From: Antilocapra americana
Taxonomy: Eukaryota; Chordata; Mammalia; Artiodactyla; Antilocapridae
Assembly: GCA_007570785.1 (NCBI GenBank)
Contig: ML661900.1
Span: 4,422,864-4,486,863 of the forward strand
Length of the DNA: 64,000 bases
Direction: 5' to 3'
Position 1 is the stretch's first letter. Every line of letters begins with the position of its first letter. A model generated the notes under the pieces. It was given only the letters and a program-made list of their open reading frames with translations. It searched no databases and had not been told where the DNA came from. Positions 56,073 through 64,000 of this stretch are shown one piece after another. The translations under genes were made by a program, and so were the position numbers.

Positions 56073-57104
56073 GGCATGCTGCTACCTAGTTCATGCCAGC
56101 TTGGGTAGGGGGTATGAACCCCAGGAGGAGCTCTGACTGGAGGAGCTACATTCTAGAAGTTCCTGTTGCCAAAGGCTGACTTGTCTGTTGCATACCCTCA
56201 CCCCCAAGTTCAGCTAAGCCTGTGCCTATGGGTTCCTGCATCACTGGATTCTCCCCTAGTCCGAGGGTTAATGGGCAGCAGGGTTGCCCTGGGCCTACTG
56301 TGGGGCGGAATCCAAGGAGTACCTGAAGAGAAAGGGGAAATTTGAAGGGGTGAAGGCAATTATCTCCAAACCTGGGGCCCCTCCCTGTCCAACAGAGGTG
56401 GGGGCTATGCACGTGGTCTGCAGGAAGAGCTACTGCCCCAGCTTCTCGAGCCCATGGATTCCGGGAAAGTTACAAGGTGACCTGCTTGGCTCTTTGCACT
56501 GCTGTCTCCTAGAATATCCCTTTCCAGAGCTGAGTTTGGAGCACCTCGGTTTGGTGTGAATGAACACAGCCACTTGTGACTCTCCTGGTCAGCTCACATG
56601 CAGGTGGATCCCAATCCCAAACTGGGAACTCTTCAAAGCCCAGGGTAAGCTCAGAGTAAAGCCTGGTGGAAAATGAGGCAAGACTTGGGTGGTGACCTGG
56701 GTCCGGGCAGTCCTCAGGACAGCCTTAGAACTACCTTCTCCAGCCTCAAAGACTGGGTGCTCTACATGGGAAGTGGCATATGCAGGCATTGGATAAATGC
56801 TTATGGAAAAAAAGGCTTGGAAAGAGATGGTGTTCCCAGTCCCTGGATAGGTCTAGGTCAGCTGCAAGGGGCTTCTGCCTGGGAGGACCCGACACCAGAG
56901 TGGGTGGGAGTGATGATGCTCATGGGCTTAGGACCCCGCTGGGAGTCTAGAGCCCCGGCCATCCAGGAAAAGCTTGTGGTCATCTCTGGGCGCTGTCCTG
57001 GGCAAAGCTTCTGGAAGTCCATGGAGGTGGCCCACCCCTGACATGCGCCCAACCCTGACCCCATGGAGATCGCTTAGGAGCCCTGCCCCCAACAGTGAGA
57101 TAAT
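56073..57104. other. intergenic, nothing recognised
   Basis: No repeats or gene features I can name. Confidence 0.5.
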
Positions 57105-57370
57105 AATGACCATAATGAGAACAGTCACCCACACATGTGCACAGCGCTTTACAGGTTACAAAGTGTTTCACATACATCATCTCATCAGTTCCTCACAACA
57201 GCCCTGTGAGGTAGGCAGGGCGGGGAGTAGCGTTTCCATTTATACAGATGTGGAGGCTGAGGCCCAGAGAGGGTTGATGACCTGTTCGAGGCCACACAGC
57301 AAGTCGGCAGCAGAGCTGGGACCAGAGTTAGGCCTCAGCGCCCGGCTCTCTCCACTGACTGTGCTGTCCT
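57105..57370 (-). mobile_element. MIR SINE
   Basis: Antisense, long and well preserved: 'cagcgctttacaggttacaa', 'acaacagccctgtgaggtag', 'tcgaggccacacagcaagtc'. It lies about 400 bases beyond the inferred LINGO1 3' end. Confidence 0.88.
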
Positions 57371-57647
57371 CCAGAGGAGCCCAGTCCCTGTCCAGAGTCT
57401 CAGCCACACCTGAGCCAGGCCCCTCTGCCCCCTGGCAGTAATGCTGCCTGGCAGCTCAGCAGACAGGCCCTCATCCCCACTGGGCAGCCCTGTCCTCTCC
57501 ACCCACTCTATGCAAACAGCCAGCCCAGAGCTGGGCCCAGACCCACCACCCAACCTGCTCCTGGTGACCGCCCGGCAGGGTGGGTGGGCAGGTGGGTGGG
57601 GCTGGAACCTCCTTCCCTGTTTTCCTGAGTGATCCCTCCCCACAGGG

Positions 57648-57700
57648 GAAGAGAAGAGAAAGGAGGAAGAGGAGGAGGAAGAGAAAAAACAAGAAACTGA
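57648..57700. repeat. purine-rich (GGA/GAA) tract
   Basis: About 50 bases of G and A only apart from one C. Low complexity, just beyond the LINGO1 3' UTR. Confidence 0.85.
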
Positions 57701-57785
57701 GTTGGAAGAGGGCCCTGGAGCAATCAGGACGTCAAAAGTTTGCATTCCGACTAGCTATAGGAAATAGCTTTTTTTTTTTTCTCTT

Positions 57786-57791
57786 TTTATT
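57786..57791 (-). terminator. LINGO1: candidate distal poly(A) signal of LINGO1
   Basis: A second minus-strand AATAAA, followed within 10 bases by a genomic A-run (T-run on plus at 57769-57780). The A-run could be the genomic 3' end or could cause internal oligo-dT priming in cDNA libraries. Confidence 0.5.
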
Positions 57792-57857
57792 ATTTCAAGT
57801 TTTCATAAAAATCCATAATTATTGAAACCCAAGTTACAGAGGAAGTTCGTAACTTTT

Positions 57858-57863
57858 TTTATT
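57858..57863 (-). terminator. LINGO1: candidate proximal poly(A) signal of LINGO1
   Basis: AATAAA on the minus strand, about 285 bases after the stop codon, inside an AT-rich stretch. Use in vivo is inferred. Confidence 0.5.
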
Positions 57864-58148
57864 GAGCTATTGACTGTGCCGCATGTTGGTTCGTCAGCTT
57901 CCGACTCCAGTCCGTCAACAAGTGCCCCTGTGTAGGTGGGGTCCCCAGGCCTGGACTTCTGAGGTCCTGGTAGGAAGAGGGCAGGAGGTGAGGGCCGGCG
58001 GGGGCAGCAGGGGACGGGGTGGGAGGGAGAAATAGTGTGTGTGCAGAGGGGTCGGGAGGAGGTGGGAAGGACTGGGGAGCCAGTGGAGGGCGGCCAGGCC
58101 TCTCCCCCTGCCCGGCGCGCCCGGGGGTCCCTGCCCCCCGCGCCGTCC

Positions 58149-59993
58149 TCATATCATCTTCATGTTGAACTTGCGAGGCGCGTCAGCGGAGCTGATGCCT
58201 GCGTCCGACTTGCGGGGCACATACTCAATCTCGATATTGTGCTTGGTGTTGCCCTTGCCCCGGCTCCAGAGAAACAGCAGCACCAGACAGAAGAGGACGA
58301 CACCCAGGAAAGAGATGAAGCCCATGGTGGTGGCGATGATGAGGGTCTTGATGTCGAAGGGGAAAGGCACGGTGGCGCGGGTGCTGTTGGCCTCTCCCTC
58401 GCCCGGCTGGTTGGAGATGAAGGCGAAGGTCTTGTTGGGCTGATGGGGCCAATCCGGTGAGTAGCTGCGCACGTGCAGGTGGGCAGGCATGGAGTCGTTG
58501 CCGCCCGCGTTGGCCGCGATGCACAGGTACGTGCCGTTGTCCTGTACCTGGGCGTAGCGCACCTCCAGCGTGCCATCGGGGAAGACCGTGAGCCGCCCGT
58601 TGCTCTTGGCCGAGACCAGGTGCTTGCGCGGCGAGAGCCAAAGTATGGCGGGCGGCGGGTCGCCATCCGCCCGGCACACGAACTGCACCGTGTGGCCCTC
58701 GTCCACGAACACCTGCTGGGCCTTGCGGTCCCGGATGCGGGCACGGCGGCAGGTGAAGTAATTGGGCAGGAGCACGTCAGGGAAGTCCTTGAACTCCTTG
58801 CCCTGGACGAATTCGGGCGTGGCACACGTGGGCTGCTGCCGGTTGAAGTTGAGCCGCCAGCGGCGCCGGAACACCCACAGGAGCCGGCAGTCGCAGGCCA
58901 GCGGGTTGGAGTCCAGGATGAGGGTCTCCAGGTTGCCCACCGAGTGGAAGGCCGACTCCTCCAGCGTGGTCAGCTGGTTGCCGGAGACGTTGAGCACGCG
59001 CAGGTAGTTCAGGCCGCGGAAGGCGTAGGGCTCCACCACGGCCAGCTGCCCGCCCACCAGCTGGATCTCCTGCAGCCTGAGCAGCTCATGCAACATGGAG
59101 CCCTCGATGGTGCTGATGGGGTTGTAGGAGAGGTTGAGGAAGCGGAGATAGACCAGGTGGCGCACGGCCAGGTAGGGCACAGCGGTCAGGTTGCAGTGAG
59201 TGATGGACAGGGACGTCAGGTTGAGGCCGTAGAGACAGTTGGGAGTCATGGTGTCCAGGTAGGGCCAGTGCGAGATCTCCAAGACCTTGAGGCGGTACAG
59301 CCTCTTGAAGGAATAGTCCCGGATGGCATTGATGTTGAGGTGCCGCAGCCGCAGGACGATGAGACCGTGCAGGTGGGACAGCGCCTCGGTGGGGATGGAG
59401 GTCAGATTGCATTTCTCCAGCGTCAGCTGCTCCAGGCTATTGAGGCCGCTGAAGGCTCGGTGGGAGATGTAGACGAGGTCGTTGTCGCCAACCTCCAGCG
59501 ACTTGAGGTTGTACAGGTCCTGGAACATGTAGTCCAGCAGGATGACGATCTTGTTCTCGCTGATGTCCAGCTTGGTCAGGTTACTGAGGCCGGTGAAGAC
59601 GCCCAGGGGGATGAGCTTCAGGCGGTTGCTGCGGAGCCCCAGAGTCCGGAGATTGAAGAGGTTGTTGAAGGCGCCGGGCTCCACGGCGCTCACGATGTTC
59701 TCGTTGAGCTCCAGCTCCTCCAGGTGCGGGAAGCTGGCAAACTCGTCCTGGTTGAGCGTTTTGATGCGGTTCTTGCCCAGGTCCAGCAGGCGGGTCTCAG
59801 TGGGGATGCCTTCCGGCACCGCCACAAAGCGCTTCCTGTGGCACAGCACCGCGCGGTCCTGGGCGGAGCACTCGCAGCGGGGCGGGCAGCCCGTGGCCGA
59901 GCCTGACAGCACCGAGCCCAGCACCAGCAGGAGAATGGGCTGCCAGCAGGCCAGGAGGGGGCTGGGCATGCTCCTCGCGCCCCCCGCCAGCAT
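58149..59993 (-). CDS. LINGO1: LINGO1, leucine-rich repeat and Ig domain-containing Nogo receptor-interacting protein 1
   Basis: Intact 614-residue frame in one exon, ending in TGA at 58151-58149. Seen in order (rough residues): a hydrophobic signal peptide (1-35), a Cys-rich LRR N-cap (36-65; Cys 36, 40, 42, 51), about a dozen leucine-rich repeats (66-350), an LRR C-cap with an ACDCRLLW core, one Ig-like domain (about 405-495; Cys in FVCRADGD and YLCIAAN), a stalk, a transmembrane helix (about 550-576) and a 38-residue tail with EIEYVP (Tyr about 591). Ten N-glycosylation sequons are visible. From knowledge of the family: a type I membrane protein of neurons and oligodendrocytes that joins NgR1 with p75NTR or TROY, signals to RhoA and limits axon growth and myelination. 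I recognise the protein as near-identical to the human one. The ATG at 59993 is the first in-window start; the frame stays open to the splice acceptor, so a slightly longer isoform is possible. No break or missing key residue was seen. Confidence 0.98.
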   Translation of the reverse strand: MLAGGARSMPSPLLACWQPILLLVLGSVLSGSATGCPPRCECSAQDRAVLCHRKRFVAVPEGIPTETRLLDLGKNRIKTLNQDEFASFPHLEELELNENIVSAVEPGAFNNLFNLRTLGLRSNRLKLIPLGVFTGLSNLTKLDISENKIVILLDYMFQDLYNLKSLEVGDNDLVYISHRAFSGLNSLEQLTLEKCNLTSIPTEALSHLHGLIVLRLRHLNINAIRDYSFKRLYRLKVLEISHWPYLDTMTPNCLYGLNLTSLSITHCNLTAVPYLAVRHLVYLRFLNLSYNPISTIEGSMLHELLRLQEIQLVGGQLAVVEPYAFRGLNYLRVLNVSGNQLTTLEESAFHSVGNLETLILDSNPLACDCRLLWVFRRRWRLNFNRQQPTCATPEFVQGKEFKDFPDVLLPNYFTCRRARIRDRKAQQVFVDEGHTVQFVCRADGDPPPAILWLSPRKHLVSAKSNGRLTVFPDGTLEVRYAQVQDNGTYLCIAANAGGNDSMPAHLHVRSYSPDWPHQPNKTFAFISNQPGEGEANSTRATVPFPFDIKTLIIATTMGFISFLGVVLFCLVLLFLWSRGKGNTKHNIEIEYVPRKSDAGISSADAPRKFNMKMI

Positions 59994-60005
59994 CCTCTCG
60001 CTCAC

Positions 60006-60045
60006 CTGCGGCCAGGAGCAAGCACAGGACAGAGGAGGTGGTTAG
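60006..60045 (-). other. LINGO1: 3' splice site of the LINGO1 coding exon
   Basis: Read on the minus strand, a pyrimidine-rich run (about 60045 to 60015) ends in GCCGCAG at 60012-60006, and the exon begins with GTGAGC at 60005. The frame is open across the exon start in phase 0 (Val-Ser-Glu-Arg before Met). From memory, the long human isoform starts MQVSKRM, which fits if Met-Gln come from an upstream exon spliced here. No in-frame ATG directly precedes GTG in the genomic sequence (CCG CAG is found instead). Confidence 0.8.
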
Positions 60046-60929
60046 AGGACAGTGTTCGTTGGTCCCCCGCCCGGAGCCCTGTGTGCCCCTGTGCCCTTCT
60101 GCCCCGTCAGGATGTCCCTGACCCAGAGAGAGAGGCAGGGGTCCAGAGTGGCATATGACACCTGTCGGGATTGTCAACACAGCGCGGTCCAGATACCTAG
60201 GCCAGAGGAACTCCTGCCACCCCATGCTGTTTCCTCTTTGCCCCTTACCTTGCCTAGAGCCCTTCTAAAGGACTGTCCCACATCCCTGGGATCCAGTGGC
60301 TTCATGGAAGGGGTGAGGTCACTTCTGGTGATCCTGGAATTGGCACCCTAGGCTGTACCCACCTCCTTCTCATTTTACATTTATAGGCAATGGGACTCCC
60401 AGGTGCATCCCACCCCCCACCTGGCACCCTGAGCTGCAGCTTCCCCTGGTGCTCATCAGGGATAAAGCCAGACCTGCTGAGCTGCCCTCAGGGCTCACAG
60501 AGGGGATCAATGGGGCTCAAAGGCTGAGGCCTCTAGGAACTGGCCAACAGAGCAGCTCATCTGGGCCCCAGTTGGGAAAGGGCTTTTGATGCTACTTGGG
60601 TCCACCCTCTCGGCCTTCAGCCTGAGCATTCCCAGGCACAGAGACCATGCGCCCGCCCCCACCCCCCCATCAACGATGTGCTGAGCCTGAAGCCAAGAAC
60701 CCTGGGCATCAGCATACCCAGAGGTTCCTGCCAGTGTCTGCAAATCTGCTCCCCATGGGGTTTCTGGATCAGTGGAGGGCACCGCCTTTCAGAAAGCCAG
60801 GACCCAGCCCTGAGGCCTCCCCATGGAACCTCTACAACTCTCATAGTCCTCCAGGTCCCCACGGTGACCCACCCAGGCTCCTGAGCTCAGGCTCCTGCTC
60901 TTCTTTCCTCTGGGAATGCCCCTCCCTCA

Positions 60930-61100
60930 CGTGTGGAAACCCCATTTTCAAGGCCTAACTCAGACTCCACTGAGAAGTCTGAGAAGCTTTTTCTGATGCC
61001 CAGTTGGAAGTGTACTTCCCTCCGAAGAACAGCACCCCCAACCAGGCTTCATCTGTCTGTCTCTCCAGGTTCCAATCACTGTCTTCTAAGTACCAGGGTC
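60930..61100 (+). mobile_element. L2-like LINE fragment
   Basis: Text of the type 'aaggcctaactcagactcc' followed by a degraded 'cttccctgat' block matches the L2 3' region in sense orientation. Heavily diverged; boundaries are approximate. Confidence 0.35.
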
Positions 61101-61724
61101 CTGACTGACGGGGGAGCAGTCAGACCCCCACAGCCCAGGATGGCACAAGCAGCCTCACATTGTAGCACTGGGGATGGGAGGCTTCTTACAGTTGGGTCCC
61201 GAGGAATGTGCAGGACTTGGGTGTGGTGACTAGGGAGATCCGCTTGAGGACAGGTTGCAGGTGGTGTGAGTGAGGGTGTGCAGGAACTCACCCCCGCCCC
61301 CAACAATTACTCTCTCCTTGTGGGTTCAGAGGCCACTTGCTCCCACTCTGCCCAGAACAGAAGCTCTCCTCCTCCTCTATCTCTGTTCCACCCCATGGGA
61401 AATTTGCCCAGCAGAGTACTTAGGGTGTTGGGAGGACTAGTCTGGACTCCCTGAACAATAGAGGTTAGACCAGATGGTCTCTGGGGTCCGAGCTGAAGCC
61501 CTTTTGTTTGTGGGGTGAAGATCCATCCCACCCAGTCTGGCACGCTTGGGGTTCTGCTGCCATCCACATAGCCCACACCCAAGGCCCCTAGGGGGCCTCA
61601 CTGCAGGAAGGGGATGCTCAGGCAGGGAGGATCCCATCGCCCTGCCCCAGCTCAGGGCCTTCTCCCATCCTCCAAGCTCCTCCCCACACCTGCCCACAGC
61701 CTCCACTTCTAAAGCTATAAGTTT

Positions 61725-61845
61725 TGTCACCCACACTTCAACCTTTAAGGCAACTGGGGCTTGGAGAGCTTGCGGCTGCCCAAGGACACCCATCCAGTCA
61801 AGGAGGTAGATTGGGGACCAGGGCTCTGGTCTGTCGGACTTCAGT
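61725..61845 (-). mobile_element. MIR fragment
   Basis: Reads like reverse-complement MIR: 'aaggcaactggggcttgga' followed by a 'cccaaggacac' block and a 'ggctctggtc' end. Diverged. Confidence 0.4.
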
Positions 61846-62439
61846 GACACCACCCACTTCGCAGTGCTCCAGGGTCTCCCAGGACTGACAGGTGCTCCCT
61901 GGTTGTTGATCGACTAAGTGACTGACTAACCAGAGAGGGTTCCTAGTGTAACTGACATGTTATGAAATCTGCAAAGTTTTGTTATTCTCAAAGGCTTTGT
62001 TCACTGCCCCCACTTCCCTCATCCCCTCTCATTCGTGGTTTGGCCTCCCCCACCCACTCCCATCAGGCCATTTTCCACAGTCACACACGCTCCAGTGACC
62101 CACCAGAAAAGCAAACATCCTGACAGATGATCAATAAGTAATTGGGACAGCAGCTGGGGCTGGCGTGGTGTGAGCCTGGGGACCAGGAGAGGTAAATAGG
62201 ACTTTTAGCACCTGGCCCAGGCTGGGCTGGTGGGTGGGGTGGGGGCTGCTGGCGAGGATGCCAAAGAATGAGAATTGGGGCAATGAGTGCACAGGGTATG
62301 TTGAGATGTTGGTAAGACCATCATACAGACCAGAGTCTGGCACTGAAGATCCCACCACCTTGTCTCAACCTACCCATCTCCCTCCTCTCCCACCATTCCC
62401 CCCAGTGAAGTCACCCAGGCACCCCAGCCTTATCCTGTG

Positions 62440-62620
62440 CATTCCTTCCTCTAAGCCAGCTCCTTTTGGCGATCTCTCCCAGCCTCACTGGCCCAGCAGC
62501 CTTTGTGACAGCCACCTCAAAGGCCACCTCCTCCATGAAGCCATCCTTGATCTACTCAATCAGAACTCATCTCTTGCCCACAACTCTGAAGCACCTTACA
62601 TTTATTAGTATTGACATTAT
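62440..62620 (+). mobile_element. L2 LINE fragment
   Basis: Contains the L2 landmark 'cctcctccatgaagccatcc', which encodes nothing here. Old, with approximate ends. Confidence 0.5.
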
Positions 62621-63968
62621 GTAACTAGTGTATAACACGTCTCATTCTAAAAATGATTTGAGCCAATGGCCAGCAAAATGGTGTTACAAGATGATAAGAT
62701 AATAAAGGAAACAAGCCAGTCAAGAAAGAATGCCAGAAAATCCTGTGTAATGATAAAAGTTTGGAGCTTCCTAGTGACCTGGGCAAAGAGGGAAATATGC
62801 TCCAAAGCTTCAGCACTTGGCACCCCCCTGTGTCTTATGTTTAATCCTGGGTCAAACCCTCTTGGGGTTTATCCCACCTGCTAGACAGTGAAGTGTCTGT
62901 GGGCAGATGGTGTGTTTGCAGCCTCAGGTCAAGGTGTGGCATGGAACAGATTCCACTGAATGTTCTCTGGAAGGAATTGTGTGTGCATGAGGGAGTTTCT
63001 ATAGGGGTTGAAGTCACTCTGATGAGGCTCACCCTGGAGCAGGTCCACCTAGCAAAGAGACACTTGGGGGATTCAAATACGTTGACAAAAAGCTCATCAG
63101 CATTGCCTGGGTGGCAGGCCTGGCAGTTACACCCACAAAGGAATGGACAGTTCCAGAAAGACATTCTCTGAATTGCCTCTTCCCTCACCTTTTATGTGCG
63201 ACTATCTTGGAAGATTGGGACACTGAGGCCTAGAGGGGCTAAGATGGCTTCGCATGCGGGCACAGCACACTGGGCCTGGACCCCGCAGGGTCCCTGTCAT
63301 CAAGGGATGCTGGCAGGCTGGTGTCTGAGGGGGTCACCAAACCTGCTGAGTGAGCAACATGCTGCTCCCGCCTGTCCTGGCACCACCGATCCTGCTGGTC
63401 ACTCCTGCAGCAACCCAGGAGAAGTGTTTTATACGTTTTAATCAGTGTTTTATTTTGGATCCTTGCCCCCTGAAGGGCTTCCCACAAGGGAAAGAGTTTA
63501 AAAACTGGCCCAATAAATACCAAGGAAATGAAGGTGGAAGGCTGGCAGGCGGGCAGGCAGAGGAGAGCTGTGCTCGGGCCACAGAGCACAGCAGCCTCTG
63601 TGTCCTCCCAACCCCAGAACGGCAGGGGCGGCCTGCGCTGCAGACCTGCCGCTCCCATCGGGGGCAGACATGGTCCGGCTCTCTTGCTCCCCACACCAGC
63701 CACTCGGCTGAGTGCCCTGGAGGACTCCTCCCCTCTCTGCCCTTTCCCCAGCTGTGTAGTATGGGGGTGGGGGTGAGGGGTGGGTGCCAGGGTTTCCTCA
63801 CAGAAGTTGGATCTTCTCCAGCTAGAAAGTCAACAACATCTTCAAACCCATGTAGGGAATGAAGAGCAGTAGGGGCTCAGACCCTGAACTGCAGCTCTAT
63901 AGGGGCTGGAAGGATCTATCTGAGGGTGGCATCCCTAGCTGGGGCCTCCCACTGGGGCTGTCCCCCTG

Positions 63969-64000
63969 GGGCTCCCTGCTAGCTCAGCTGGTAAAGAATC
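63969..64000 (+). mobile_element. Bov-tA SINE, cut by the window end
   Basis: Starts as the tRNA-like head of Bov-tA ('tagctcagctggtaaagaat') and is truncated only because the window stops at 64000. First ruminant SINE upstream of the LINGO1 coding exon. Confidence 0.8.

Larger units (their letters stand above)
57782..58148 (-). other. LINGO1: LINGO1 3' UTR
   Basis: Sequence after the stop codon up to the more distal candidate poly(A) signal. The proximal part (58148 to about 57960) is GC-rich, and the distal part (57880 to 57782) turns AT-rich, as expected near a 3' end. The true cleavage site cannot be read from the sequence; the end given is an inference from the signals at 57863-57858 and 57791-57786. 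Confidence 0.65.
60008..63968 (-). other. LINGO1: LINGO1 intron, 3' part
   Basis: Non-coding by inference from the acceptor at its left edge. I see no further exon. It holds only weak old repeats (about 60930-61100, 61725-61845, 62440-62620) and a few AT-rich blocks (61905-62030, 62590-62780, 63420-63540) that might be regulatory. Ruminant SINEs are absent until 63969. Confidence 0.6.

Noticed and set aside
1..57700. A second protein-coding gene downstream of LINGO1
   Set aside because: No open frame shows a domain, conserved peptide or convincing splice-site chain. Human synteny, as I recall it, also has a gene-poor interval here.
58160..58825. 221-codon and 150-codon minus-strand frames inside LINGO1
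   Set aside because: Shifted-frame shadows of the GC-rich LINGO1 coding sequence.
58473..59906. A 477-codon open frame on the plus strand across the LINGO1 exon
   Set aside because: It is antisense to LINGO1. GC-rich third positions and the repeated leucine codons of the LRRs remove stops on the other strand; the translation has no domain and only echoes the LRR period.
59994..60005. GTG at 60005 as a translation start giving 618 residues
   Set aside because: Mammalian genes rarely start at GTG, and 60005 coincides with the splice junction; the first ATG is at 59993.
1..64000. CRISPR arrays, operons, phage, plasmid or other prokaryotic systems
   Set aside because: The window is vertebrate nuclear DNA with ruminant SINEs and a spliced neuronal gene. 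The only spaced direct repeats are SINEs, microsatellites and one 33-base duplication.

Overview
This is a mammalian nuclear genome window from a ruminant (cattle, sheep, goat or a relative; the species cannot be fixed from the sequence). About twenty copies of the Bov-tA / Bov-A SINE family, several 3' ends of the BovB (RTE) LINE and a bovine-type L1 place it in the Ruminantia. Older layers are general to mammals or artiodactyls: MIR, L2, old L1, MER5-like DNA transposons, MLT-like LTRs and tRNA-derived CHR-type SINEs.

The only gene I can support is LINGO1, on the minus strand at the right end. Its terminal exon runs from a splice acceptor at 60006-60007 down to about 57.78 kb. It carries an intact 614-residue reading frame (59993 to 58149), a 3' UTR and two candidate poly(A) signals. 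The protein has a signal peptide, a leucine-rich-repeat ectodomain, one Ig domain, a transmembrane helix and a short tail with an EIEYVP motif. It is a neuronal co-receptor of the Nogo receptor complex that restrains axon growth and myelination. From 60.0 to 64.0 kb is LINGO1 intron; the upstream exons lie outside the window.

From 1 to about 57.7 kb the window is intergenic sequence downstream of LINGO1. None of the 60-170 residue open frames there looks like a gene. Most of the recognisable content is nested repeats: L1 split by BovB and SINEs (3.9-5.4 kb), a 5'-inverted L1 beside a 100-N assembly gap (5.4-6.5 kb), MIR split by L1 split by BovB (35.2-35.8 kb), L2 split by two DNA transposons and a SINE (37.8-38.8 kb), a putative solo LTR (26.0-26.4 kb) and three long (TG/CA)n tracts. 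Between repeats are several short AT-rich blocks that keep CpGs and carry dense FOX, POU, RUNX, MYB or SOX-type motifs, plus one CpG-rich block at 48.1-48.4 kb. These are candidate regulatory elements only; conservation was not tested.

I found no undescribed gene system, CRISPR array, operon or non-coding RNA gene. The points most worth checking are the N-terminal splice logic of LINGO1, two L1 3' ends hit by BovB-type insertions at the same L1 position, a perfect POU palindrome at 41.9 kb and the candidate enhancer blocks.
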